In this document: piece by piece, positions 21,860 through 33,475 of the stretch
How the letters are laid out: every line of letters begins with the position of its first letter
How positions within the stretch are numbered: the stretch's first letter is position 1
Assembly (NCBI RefSeq): GCF_008831285.2
Contig: NC_045151.1
Location: 62,001 to 126,000, forward strand
Direction of reading: 5' to 3'
Origin: Nymphaea colorata
Lineage: Eukaryota; Streptophyta; Magnoliopsida; Nymphaeales; Nymphaeaceae
Length of the DNA stretch: 64,000 nt
Position numbers and translations under genes: made by a program
The notes under the pieces: model-generated
Told to the model about the DNA's origin: nothing
Database searches by the model: none
What the model saw: only the letters and a program-made list of their open reading frames with translations

Positions 21860-23150
21860 TTAAAGAAAAAATTGCCCTAACAGCAAATATATTTTTGGGC
21901 AGAGCGTCTTCTATCTCTTAAGCCATTTGGTGGTGGAGTAAGGGGAAGAGTTTTCCCCAAAGCAGAGCGTTCTTAGTCTTGTCTGCTCTAACACTGTCAA
22001 CCAGGTTGCCATTCTTTATGATAGGACATGTACATATAACTAATGCAAAATTAAATAAAGAATGAGTCGAGTTCACACCAGTGGCTGAGCTTACACCTCT
22101 TGGGACTATTTATGTAACAAGTCAGTTCCGAGTGAAGAAAGAATCCCACCATCTAAGTGAGGACCCAAACACCTTCCTCCACTTTACCTGAATTGTCTAG
22201 GGTCCGAGGCTGCTTTTAGTGTGTTTGGTTAAGAAAGAATATGCCATCTTCTTAATACCACCGTCAACTTTTCTCTTCATTTAAATTTTAAGATCATGAA
22301 AATGACAGGTCCAAAATTCTAGATTGGTTTATTTTCTGAAACCTCATTTTCCATCTAAAAAACCTCGTTTTACAATTTTTTTCCATCTAAAAAACCTCGT
22401 TTTACAATTTTTTAGATGGAAAATGAGGTTTCAGAAAATAAACCAATCTGGAATTTTGGACCTGTCATTTTCATGATCTTAAAATTGAAATGAAGAGAAA
22501 AGTTGACGGTGGTATTAAGAAGATGGCATATTCTTTCTTAACCAAACAAACTAAAAGCAGCCTCGGACCCTAGACAATTCGGGTAAAGTGGAGGAAGGGG
22601 TTTCGGTCCTCACTTAGATGGTGGGATTCTCTCTTCATTCGGAATTGACTTGTTACATAAATAGTTCCGAGAGGTGTAATGCATTATGCGCTCCGCCACT
22701 GGTGTGAACTCGACCCTATTCTCTTATAGTGGAAAGGACATTAGCCACAAGGCTAGCCAAAACTTTTGGTTTTGCGAGAATGAGTTAAGAAAAGCTTGCG
22801 TAGCATCTGGTGTTGATCTTTGGTAGTTGCAGGAAATCAAACTTATAATAGTGAAGAGGCAGAGGGAAAGGGAGTGTTCTGTCCCATGACCATCAGAGTG
22901 AAAATCCTAACACTTTTTTTCTTCTTTGGTTTTCTGTTTTAACAAGTGACAGTCATTCTTTATTTAATTTTGCATCATTTATGTGTACATGTCCTGTCAT
23001 AAAGAATGGCAACCTTGTTGACAGTATTAGGGCAGATAAGACTAAAAAGGCTTTATTTTGGGAAAAACTCTTGGCTTACTCCACCAAATGAAGTCAGGGT
23101 AGAGGACGCTTCCTACCCAAAAAGTATTTTCTGTTAGGGTAAATTTTTCT
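21860..23150. repeat. Large nested inverted repeat (foldback, about 1.3 kb)
   Basis: The inner palindrome (about 22,070-22,715) has two arms of about 290 bp around a loop of about 45 bp at 22,364-22,407. For example, CTGAAACCTCATTTTCCATC on the left is mirrored by GATGGAAAATGAGGTTTCAG on the right, and CACACCAGTGGCTGAGC by GCGCTCCGCCACTGGTGTG. The outer arms (about 21,860-22,065 and 22,940-23,150) mirror each other through GTCAACCAGGTTGCCATTC and GAATGGCAACCTTGTTGAC. The right side has an extra 220 bp between inner and outer arms, including a reversed piece of the 11-13 kb tandem-unit module. The loop holds a short tandem duplication of CCTCGTTTTACAATTTTTT. No protein is encoded. Confidence 0.88.
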
Positions 23151-24026
23151 TACCACTTTCTTTTATTTTTTTTTTAGGAAGCAGTCGCTTCTCTCGATAC
23201 CGCAAGGATTTCCCGGCAGGTTGTCGATGATCAGTGGCGGAGCCAGAACCGGGCCACCACAGTAGCATTAAACCAGTTTACCCGTTGTTCTTAGAATCTT
23301 GCTAGTGGGGTCAAATGCTATATATTTTTTCTAAAACGAACTGAATGATGAAAAAATTCTGAGCTTTTAGGCCAAGGAAGTTGACTGGCAAGACCAAGTT
23401 TTCTCGTCATGGAGAAAATAAGCCTAACAGTAATATCTTACCTTTTCTCATTTTGTCAGGACGTACTAAACAAAATTGTATGGTCTGTGGCCTGTGATGC
23501 TACTCAAAGAGTAACATCAAGTGTGCAGTATTGGAAAAGTTGGCTGCAATGAGCTGGTTGAAAGTCAACCAAGGGCAGATCAATTTGATTCACAACCAGT
23601 ACATAGGTACCACTTGTTCCGTATACTAATTAGTTATTTTATTGTTTTTATATAGAAAATTTTGTTTTTTCACTTCTTGTGTACGTTTTTTCTCATTTAA
23701 ATTTAAATAATAATAATAATAATAATGTATGTTTACTTATAATTAATTAGTTGCTTCAGAATTAGCCGTTTCACTGAATTAGCGGCCTTCAGAATTTTCT
23801 TATTGAAAAGAAAATTGATAATTTGCTCACAAAAAGGTGCGCCGTTTGCTTCAGATAGGTCAACTCAAGTCAAGATCTTTTCTAGACTTCTAGTTCATTA
23901 TGAAAATGTTTTTCATCAAGATTAAGATGCTAGCATTCAATATAAATGGAATGTGAACACAAAAGGTAGGAATAATCCAATGATCAAGAAAATCTCCATA
24001 AATGTAAGAAGACGTTGGTCGCTTCA
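23151..24026. other. Intergenic, no gene recognised
   Basis: The segment contains a CAGTGGCGGAGCCAGAACCG motif at about 23,230, the same start as other dispersed repeats in the window, and a short (AAT)n run near 23,708. Nothing else is recognised. Confidence 0.4.
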
Positions 24027-24268
<242 letters not shown>

Positions 24269-25084
24269 AGTCTATAGTTAGATATTGGGTTATCAGCTCC
24301 CATTTTCGAATATCTATGGCACCAACTCTTTATGTTGTAAAAGGGTGGGGGGATGTGGTGGAGGTGGCACCCAAAGGCACCAAAAACTGGCGTTGAGGTT
24401 TGGGTGAGAGCTTCAGTAAAGTTATTGGTACAACTAAAACTCTTGTTCTTTTTACATTTATCAACTACCAAATATCTCGTCCTTCTGTTGCCGAAGCTTT
24501 TACTGGACATTGTTTTGGCGAAACTAACTGAGTTCTCAACTTTGTTCAGGTTTTATTGTGAACTAGGTAACAAGTTGAAGTGGGAAATCAAACACAACCT
24601 TGAGGTCAAGGATGGTGGAAGAGGGTAGCTTTTGAGAGAGGGTGTCTTTCACCTTTATTTCTTAGAATGAGATTGATAGTTGATAAATGTAGAAAGAGTT
24701 GCGCTTTAACTATCTTTCAGTCTTTGCTGCAATGGGCAAACAAGAATGGCATTCAAAGCTGGTTATGTGTACACCCTTGTGCACAAAAAAATGTGCACAT
24801 GGATATAGTGAACAAAATACTCTCCCATTTAAAAGAAAAGGATGAAACTTTTTATAAAGGTAAAAAGGAATTGTAAAAAAAGTTTAAAAAACGTTAAAAA
24901 TGACTAAAAAAGTTTTAAAACCTCACCCCCTCCTTTGGTGCATATGTTGACAGAGACGTGCGCAAACTCAATCTCTTAGATGAGCGGAGCTATTGTATTG
25001 TACTGGACTTTTCAAGGTATTCCTCGTTAGTTTGTAGGAGCCCTTAAATAAGCAGGACTTAGATGGAATTTCTAACTATAGACT
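24269..25084. mobile_element. 816-bp TIR element inserted in a hairpin loop
   Basis: The ends are perfect 14-bp inverted repeats: AGTCTATAGTTAGA at 24,269-24,282 and TCTAACTATAGACT at 25,071-25,084. The interior includes GGCACCAACTCTTTATGTTG, CAAACACAACCTTGAGGTC and the TTGTGCACAAAAAAATG module. A second copy at about 37,170-38,260 keeps the right terminus but lacks the left one. No transposase is present. The target duplication is unclear because the right flank is a T-run, so the superfamily is not assigned. Confidence 0.7.
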
Positions 25085-25104
25085 ACTTTTTTTTTTTTTG
25101 TATT

Positions 25105-25187
25105 TAAAGCTTTCAAACCAAACCAACCAAACTCTGCTTTATAATTTACTCAAGAATGGGCGACCTCACTATATCTTTCTACACCAA
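25105..25187. repeat. Right arm of the split hairpin module
   Basis: CAAACTCTGCTTTATAATTT through ACTATATCTTTCTACACC mirrors the left arm at 24,165-24,225 and matches the right arms of the 11-13 kb array. Confidence 0.75.
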
Positions 25188-26620
25188 AAAGAGAAAAAAA
25201 AAAATCTCTCTGTCTCCCCTTCTCTATCTCTGTTTCTCTCTTTGTTCAATTTCTTCCTCTATCATACCGTCTTACCCACTGGGATACCAAGCTGGTGTAT
25301 GCTCTTTTTGCAGTTTTGTTCAACCAGATAGAAACAGCCAGGCTCTATACCCCGATTGTCCAATATACATGTTCATAAGGCCCATATTCTAAGAAATTTC
25401 ACCACATTCATCCCAATCAATGTAATAGTTGTCTATTATAAGTCATACATAAAAGAATGCAATAACCAAGAAGTACATAACTATTCACAAGGATAGAAAT
25501 ACAAATCAAAAGAAAAGGCACGAACTATATGGCATATGGTAGCTTAAATTCCAAAAGGAAAAGCAATATTTACACTCAAATCTAGTAGCAAAAAAGTGCA
25601 TAACTAAAATTTAAAAAGAAAAAAAAAATGACTTGAAGTAGAAGTCATGAACCATATATCATATAACATAATTTTTTTTAAGATAAACAAGTGAAAGGGG
25701 TACTTTCATCATCTACCACATCTGTATGCCTGTTATTGATAGAACTCGAGGTCACTGAAGGACCCGCAGATTTGTCCTTCATCAAGCAAATTTAAATAAA
25801 AAAATATATGCGAGCAAGAAATATCCTATAGAACAACGTTTAAGGCAACACTATCATATAAGTAAAAAAGGTCATGTCTCATTGTACCAGAAAAAAAAAA
25901 TGATAATTTTAGATTTTAATATTATTAGTCGCCTCATACGACACCTATCATTTAGTACTACCAACTGTTCCTTCCAAAGTTCAAGTATTTGTATCTAAGT
26001 TTTCCTAACTTATGCTTTATTCGAGGGAATAGAGTTGGCAAAAACACCTCCCCACATCTATCGTTGGAAAACTAGGATGTCAAAGACACATATAATGAGA
26101 GATATAGTGCTAGCATTAAAATGGCAAATTATTTAGATTTGAAATCTATATGTATTAAAAAAAAAAAACTCTTGTCTTGATGCAGCTGATGGCAAGGATG
26201 AAAATTTTAGGTTTTAATATTAATGTTGGCATTGAATTTTACCTAAATTTAGGGCTAACAATATATACCTCACAAACTCAAAGTCTCCATATTCAAATTT
26301 TCTAATTTAAATTTGTGGTTTATTTGGGAGAGTAGAATTATTGGAAAGACCCCTTATATCTAACTTTGTTTGAAAACTGGACGAAAATTTAGGGGCCCTA
26401 AATATAAGTAAAAAATCTGTCTGTTGATGTATTTGATAACAAACATGAAAATTTCAGGTTCTATATTAATGTTGACATCAAATGCTGCTAGAGGTGGAGC
26501 CAGGGGGCGGGATGGGCCTTGCCCCACCATCAAAATTTCAAAAACAAAATTTTTACATGTATTTTTTTTTTAAATTCAATTATCCTACGTAAAAGTTTTA
26601 AAAAATTATATTTGGGCCGC
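25188..26620. repeat. Block B, copy II
   Basis: This is the second copy of the block described at 13,590-15,512, in the same orientation and with the same landmarks (CTCTGTTTCTCTCTTTGTTC, CCGATTGTCCAATATACATG, AACTCGAGGTCACTGAAGG). Near 26,485 it has AGGTGGAGCCAGGGGGCGGG followed by GGGCCTTGCCCCACC, then TTTTTACATGTATTTTTTTT. No gene is recognised; the frames at 25,098-25,392 are translated pyrimidine tract. Confidence 0.75.
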
Positions 26621-28020
26621 TCTCAATTAGTACATCGTGATCTAAAAACATGATTATTTATTGGTCCAAATATTTGTTTACATCACGAAGGACGACACCT
26701 GAAAGTTATTCATGTTTTAGTGAAAGGTTAAAGTTATTTTCAATGTTGTTAAATGAGATGATGTGAAGCAAAGAATTAACACGGTGAAGCAAGGCGAGGC
26801 AAACTGAAGCGTAGTGGAAAGTCAATACCAAAACTATATAACATTTATAAAAGCAGTGCCAATATTAAAAACAACTGCTAAAATAATAAGTATGTAAAAT
26901 AAAAATACAAGTAAAAAACAAATTCAGCTCGTGTTAATCATTGTTCATAGCTTATCGTAATCACTTGGATTTCATGGCTTTAAGTATGTAAAATAAAAAT
27001 ACAAGTAAAAAACATATTCAGCTCGTGTTAATCATTGTTCATAGCTTATCGAAATCACTTGGATTTCATGGCTTTTTTAATCGTGCAATGTGACATAGTT
27101 TATTCATTTATTTGTCTATTACTATTTATAATTATTATGATTATTTAAGTTTCTAGAGTTTTCTTTTTTTAATTTTTATATTGATGATAAATATATGTAT
27201 GTTATGATTTTTAACGAATTTGTACCTAATTCTTATTAAATTATTCCATTTCAATTTACTCGAATTTGGTAGCTGATAGATTTGATTATGAAATTGATTA
27301 TAATAACATTGCTGCAGACTACATGCTTTGGAAGTTTATGTGGAAGTTGCATTTAAATGCACACCTTTGTACTACATTCAATTATAAACAATAGCATAAA
27401 CATTTCTACAAACAGCTAGAATAAGCAGTTAAATAGCTTAAAGTTACTTTTTCTTAGCTGCAAAGGCACACTTCCAATCTCTTCTCCCACTAGGTATTCA
27501 ACACTAATTTGTGCCTGGCCAACAAGTAGTCTAACTACAATGGGACAGCAGCAGCGAAAATAACAGGAAAACAAATGTGAGTAAATTGAAGAAAAATATG
27601 TTGCTTTAAAAAAAATTACCTACAGAGAGTGTTGTGTTTTTGCTCAAATGTTGATCCAATTTGTCATTCATTTTCTTTGATTTTTGCTTCTAACTCATCT
27701 CTCAGTGATTGACAACATAACCCCCAGTTTTTGAACGCTTAAATATCATATTTTATCATCCAAAAGCATGACACACTCCTAGAATTAGGGAAGAACACAT
27801 CCTTTGTGGAAGCCAGTGAAAATCAGTTCAAATTTGTTCAAATAATTAACTTAAAATCAACAAAAAAAATATATGTTTTCTTAATGTATAAATAGGTTAC
27901 ATGAACTTGATTAATACATAAAAATCAACCGTCCAACTAGAAATTCATATATCGAGTTGTAAAAACACGATTCTCAGTTGCTACAAGCATGTGTTTAACT
28001 TCACAAAAGACGACACCTGA
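26621..28020. repeat. Single copy of the 1.1-1.3 kb unit found in tandem at 39.9-44.1 kb
   Basis: This runs from AAAAACATGATTATTTATTG and GACGACACCTGAAAGTTATT to a second, diverged GACGACACCTGACAAGTACC near 28,010, so it is one unit plus the start of the next. A 70-bp internal duplication (AAGTATGTAAAATAAAAATAC at about 26,889 and 26,983, with CTCGTGTTAATCATTGTTC) is visible. The junction with block D lies at about 28,030. Confidence 0.7.
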
Positions 28021-28735
28021 CAAGTACCAAGACTAAAGTTGTTGTGTGGCTGTTGGCTTACAACAACAAGGGTTCCTCTTGTTGAAATTCTTGGCAATTT
28101 ACTGTGGTGATTATGCTAGAGATTGAGTGACTCTGAGATCAACTGCTGAACATACATACATTTAGGTTTGCTAGTGGAGAGCAGTATCGAGTAACAACAC
28201 AAGATTATGTTTGGCACATAATTATACTGTCGAAATTCTTGCATAGAATAAGAAACTAATCGTTATGCAACAGGACTCCATGTGACAAACAAAAAGGTAT
28301 GTACGTCTAACAACACTTATTCATTAGAGAGAGTCGTGGATGTAAATTAAAGTTATTGTCTACTAACCAAAGTCTCCAAACTATAGATATAAGCAAAATG
28401 CTTGCTTATGCAAATGTAATGTACGCTCCCGCTACATGATATGTGTTTCCCTGATCCACTTTCAGAAAGCTTGGGGTCTACTCTCTAAGGAGGTAGGTAT
28501 CATGCACATAAGCTTGTGCATGATGCACAGGTGCACTAGCCTGGTTTCCCAAACCTTTCTTTTTCACTTTGTGAGGAGTATTTTAATCATTAATACTCCA
28601 TTGTATGCCTGCATATAATTTGCTGCCAGAACTTTTTGTAGGGGCAAAAAAGAAGCTGAAAAAAGTTAAAAGGCTAAAAAGGACATTTTTTTTAAAAATA
28701 ATTTTTTGCAATACCCAACTCCTACCCTGCTTATG

Positions 28736-28960
28736 TCTTGCATGCACCTGTAGTGGGGAGATAGCCTTTGCAGAGAGAGAAGCGGTAGACCTCACGGTGT
28801 CATATCCGAATCTGAAGATTTCGGATCCATTCTTCTCCAGGGCGACGTTTAGAATCCTAAGCACTCTGAGTTGGGTGTCATGAGAAACAGACAGGGTGTT
28901 CAAATAGACGTAATCCATCATATTCTCATGGACGCCTTTGTCCTTTACTATTGCCCACCT
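28736..28960 (-). other. Open peptide-coding segment in block D, function unknown
   Basis: The minus strand reads WAIVKDKGVHENMMDYVYLN, then LSVSHDTQLRVLRILNVALE and FGYDTVRSTASLSAKAISPL without a stop. The block D copy I version (17,640-17,815) is broken. The alternation of hydrophobic residues followed by a Tyr-Asp and a short Ala/Ser-rich strand recalls LEA-2/NDR1-HIN1-like proteins, but no diagnostic motif is present. I leave it unnamed. It could be an exon of a lost host gene included in the duplicated block. Confidence 0.3.
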
Positions 28961-30293
28961 AGAGTGAGAGATAGAGAGTTGTAGGTTTAGTATTGATGAG
29001 TAATTCTGGTTCTATATATATGACATCCTTAATTCCACTAAAATGATACACTCAAGAAAAAGGAAAAAAAAAAAAAGCCAATCTAGCCAACGCCGTAGCA
29101 AAATCAGATAGCTATCGATGGTAAGATATTTATACCATAGTTTCAAAAAGCTCTTAAGTGGAAAGGTTTTTTCTTGGGTATAATAAGGCAAACTTAAAAA
29201 ACTAGAGAAAAAAGTGATGAGAAATTAAAAATAAATAAAATAATGAGAAATTAATAACACAAACATCAAAAAACAAATAGATTAGCAATAAATAAAAATT
29301 AAAAAAATGAAAACAAGCAGTTTGGCATTTAAAAAAACGTGAAAACATGAAAAAAGGAAACATAACCTAAATAAACATGAAAAAATGAGTTTTATTTGCG
29401 TTTTTTTGTTTTGGCATTTTTCTCAAAAAATGAAGTTTTCTTTAAATGGCTGACTTATTTATTATGGTTTTCGCCTTTTTTTGGAAAAAAAAGACGTTTT
29501 TTTGTACATATATAATTCGTCATCCAATCGACACCTACGTGCTTTAAAACTCGATGACTTACATTCTATAGTTCAGACTCGTGGATTTGATTGTTCATGT
29601 TGGATCATGTCTGGCAAAGACACAGTTAGGTAGGCTAAAACCGAGGCGTGTCAATTGCGGGTTGCCTCAAGAATACATTAATATAGAACGTTGAAACGAG
29701 ATGGCCCTAAGTTGAATCAGCACGGCGATTCTGAATAAACTTTTGGATAGACCATGATGGTTATGTAAAGGGTCATTTTACTGTTTTATAAACCTGTCTC
29801 AAATTTTGAGTAGATTCAGATAATACTGTTATTTATAAATATAATGTTCTTGAATCTACCCCAATTCCTTGGTATGCTCATGAAACTAACAGCTTATTAT
29901 TACTGTTGCCATACAAGGCCTAATGGTTGCATAAGCATTTAGATCCAACACAGGAGCCTGTGGCCTAATACAAACTGCTTGCAGCCTTGACCAACAAACT
30001 TAGACGATCGTACTTGTAAAGGATACCCACTTATGGACTGCAAGAAAATTGCGCAGGCTTTAAGTAGGCCTATACGAAGGAGGGTACGTGTTTGATCTGG
30101 TAGAGGTGATCAAATCCGAACAGTGTGTTATGTACTAAAAAAGGCGTAATTTAGAACTCAAGTGCTTACCGAATCTGCTACCAACATGGCCTGTGAGCTT
30201 GGACATGGAGAAGAGCATGACATCTTCATCCAGTGAAATGCTGCCAATAGTAAGCATGGTCATGGATCATCCTCTTGTTGGGGGCCTTCAGCA

Positions 30294-30470
30294 AGTGGCC
30301 GAGCCACATTTAGGGTTCTGGGCAGTTGCCCACACCAGCTTCTCAATTTTCTTTTATTTTCATATTAAGATAGTTTAATATTTACTTTGTTATACATGTA
30401 AGTTTCTCTTTAGGTATGAAAATCTGGGAATTGGTGCCCCTTTAAAAAACAATTCTAGTTTCGTCACTGC
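30294..30470 (+). repeat. Short insertion in block D copy II, GTGGC-GAGCC type
   Basis: The insert starts AGTGGCCGAGCCACATTTAG, continues GGGCAGTTGCCCACACCAGC and an AT-rich body, and ends with GTTTCGTCACTG, an imperfect inverse of its start. Block D copy I lacks it: there GGGGCCCTTCAGGACTTC is continuous. Relatives lie at 2,926 and 59,655. The short terminal inversion suggests a small DNA element, but class and target duplication are uncertain. Confidence 0.6.
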
Positions 30471-30492
30471 CCATCAAGACTGCTCCCTGAAG

Positions 30493-30777
30493 TTGGCTGC
30501 CTGGATTGCCTGGCGAGTCACAAACGCCACTAACTTTGTGTTCGGAACGCCCGAGCAATTGATGTTCCATGAATTTGCATCTCCTTGCCACCCAAAATCA
30601 CCAGACTTGAGAAGATCCGTTTGCTATCGAAAGGCCTGTAGAACAAGAAAATCAATCACTCCCTGCGGATTGAGTTATATGCACATTGACAACAAATATC
30701 CACTGATTGAATTTTCACCTGTTTACAATCTTTTTTATCCTTTTCAAAAGAAATTATTATTTATAGGAGTGTTTTGA
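30493..30777 (+). other. Block D conserved frame, copy II part
   Basis: This open frame is the counterpart of the second half of 18,603-19,013 and shares FVFGTPEQLMFHEFASP and SVCYRKACRTRKSITP. The first half is separated by the 177-bp insertion. No family is recognised. See copy I for why it is probably not a working gene. Confidence 0.2.
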
Positions 30778-32445
30778 TCATTTCTACCCAAGTTTTCCTA
30801 CACAGGGGTGTGCACATAAACCAGCTTCGTGATTCATATGGTCCTCGTGGAACTAAAGATGTTTGGAGCTCTATTGTCCCCAGCCTGATTTTCATCTTCA
30901 ACTTGATCACAGTCTCCACCAGGCATGGAGGTACCTCTAAGCACCACAAGCATTTTTCTTTGCCCCTTGAGTCCAAAGCTGTTTGAGACTTGGGTAAAAA
31001 ATGAAATACCTGTCAAAAATGTATGACATCAATCTGTTTGCTGTCCAAAAAAATAACACCTATCAAAATCAAACTGGTTGTACTTTTACAAGACGGACAG
31101 CATATCACATCATAATAGCTACTTTTCAATTGACTCATTATGGCACTTCAGCCTGGCTTGAGAATATATACAATAAGTTCTCTTGTATTGGGATGATGAA
31201 ATTAAAAGAGCACAAACTCTCTCTACTTCCTTTCATTCAAATGCATAAGCCAGAAAAGTGCAACACGTACACACAAGCAACAACCATGCAATGATCCTTC
31301 CAAATGGTATGGAGCCAGTTTGTTATCTCATACCCTTATTATTCTCTCAAATGCTATGGGATGCATTATTTGGTTTGCACCTTTCATCACCTCATACCCC
31401 TATTATTATCTCAAATGTTATGAGATGCATTATTTAGTTTCGCTTCTTTCATTATTTGATACCTCTTTCGTAATTTCAAATGTTTAAAGAGCGTTCTGTT
31501 AGTTTGTTAAGATGCCATAAGAGGTTACACCGGCAGTCTCACGAAATTCAAGAACGTGAAAAGTAGAATCATACTTATAAGGACAACGTGTTCACATGAT
31601 TCGGGGACACCATATTGTGTTCCAAAAAGCAGCGTGTGACCATAGATAACATTTTTAGATCCAAAAGCAAAAGTACGTTGTTCTCGAAATATATCTTACA
31701 AAAACAGAGCCACAAATATTGCATTTAGAAAAGAACACTATATTAACGTTAAGGAACAAAACAAAATAAAAAAAGAAAAGAATACATGTCGGGAAAAAAA
31801 TGAAAATAAATTTGATGTGACGTCATTGTAGTATGCATTTTTGCATCTTAATTTTATTCATAACTCGAGCTTTTTACAAGGAGCCTTTTGTGATTGTTTA
31901 TACTTTTACTGAATTATTTAACATCATTTTTTGTCACTAAAGTATTATTCTTATCAAGAATTTGTCCTTTTAAAAGGCAACTTATTTACTCTTTTTTTAG
32001 CTAATTTTTTTTAAAAAAGAACATTCTTTAAAAAATTACCCAATTTTTTTCTGGAAATGCTCCCTTAACTAAGTATATGGGATATTGAGGACAGACTTCA
32101 ATTTATTTACCGAGTATAACGGACCAACTGTGCTCAGAGAATAGGAACGTGTTTCAACTCCTTTTTTATCTTATACTAAAGTTATGTATAAGATAGAAAC
32201 CAAAAATTACTAACGTCCGAATTTTCCTTTTAAGTGTATATGCATGTAACCAGTTTCGCTAGCCTGCAACGACCTCCAAAAAAGGGTGTTGCACGAATAA
32301 AATGAAACTATTTGCAGTCAAAATATTAGAACTACTAATTTTTATTTTAAAATGATAATTTTCAAATGAGTTTATCTTGTAATTACATCTACAAAAGATA
32401 TATTTAAATGATTGCACTCACAAGTACTTATTCTGTTATTCACAC

Positions 32446-33061
32446 CAACATCAACATCTCAAGTTCATAGCTTCATTTTAATCATTCCATTAGGAACCCT
32501 AATGAGCATCTTATTGTTTGGTTTGAGTTTATTCCATACCAATGGTGGAAGAGTCATATTACCTTGCAACCAATGAAATAACTATGTTTTATGTTTATAA
32601 TAATGTTTTCCAAAATATTTTCGAAAGAACCTCTTTCTAATGTTGTTGTGGAGACTTAGTTTAGGCTCTTGCATGAGTTCAACCTCTTCTCCGGCCTACA
32701 TCAAACTTGAAGTCAGTTATTTTTAAATTATCTTTTTACTTCTAATCTCTTGAAGACACGTATGTATATACATGTTATATACATATATGTGCACATGATG
32801 ATTTCCTTTATATTTCTCTCTCTATGTTTTCACATTCTATTTTACACATTTTCATATACAAATGAATGCATATATATATGAATGTGCTACTTTCTCTCTC
32901 AAGGATCTTTTATGTCTCTTTTAAGTCAAATGCCTTCATCTACAAATCTCTTATATATATATATATATATATATTTCTCCATTTCTTTTCCTTTAAAAGT
33001 TTATCTTTCTATCAAACCAATAAAGTTTTTACAATATTTCATATATGTGTATATGTGGTAG
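32446..33061. other. Intergenic, no gene recognised
   Basis: AT-rich with short (TA) runs near 32,775 and 32,957. It leads into the promoter-side region of the pararetrovirus-like relic. Confidence 0.4.
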
Positions 33062-33112
33062 TATGTACACATGTATGTGCATGGTAGTATGTACACATGT
33101 ATGTGCATCTTC
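33062..33112. repeat. Direct repeat of 25 bp, two copies
   Basis: GTATGTACACATGTATGTGC is present twice in immediate succession, joined by ATGGTA. It is upstream of the pararetrovirus-like relic. No function is evident. Confidence 0.85.
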
Positions 33113-33195
33113 TCTATCTCCCTCTCTTTCTCTCTTTCTTTTAAAAAGTTTCATTTCTCTTCTCTACTGAAATTCAAACCTCATTTTCATAAACT

Positions 33196-33308
<113 letters not shown>

Positions 33309-33462
33309 AGTCTGTGTGTATGTATATTAATACATATCTCTCTTTCTTTTAAATCTTTGATTTTGTGATTTTCAAGATCTCTTTCTTTCTCTCATTTTCT
33401 ATATTTTCTTATGATCAAGTATCTATCTTTTGCATTCTTTTAGACATTTTTCTTCTCCGTTT

Positions 33463-33475
33463 TGGTATCAGAGCC
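33463..33475 (+). promoter_or_regulatory. tRNA-Met primer-binding site
   Basis: TGGTATCAGAGCC is the classical initiator tRNA-Met complement used to prime reverse transcription by plant pararetroviruses and many LTR retroelements. It sits directly before the ATG at 33,476 of the first coding frame. Confidence 0.85.

Larger units (their letters stand above)
28031..32445. repeat. Block D, copy II
   Basis: This second copy of the block at 16,913-21,690 is in the same orientation, with point changes and small indels throughout. It lacks the 860-bp insertion of copy I but carries its own approximately 177-bp insertion (30,294-30,470) and a small insertion near 28,625-28,700. It ends near ATTCTGTTATTCACACC, after which the two copies diverge. 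Confidence 0.8.
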
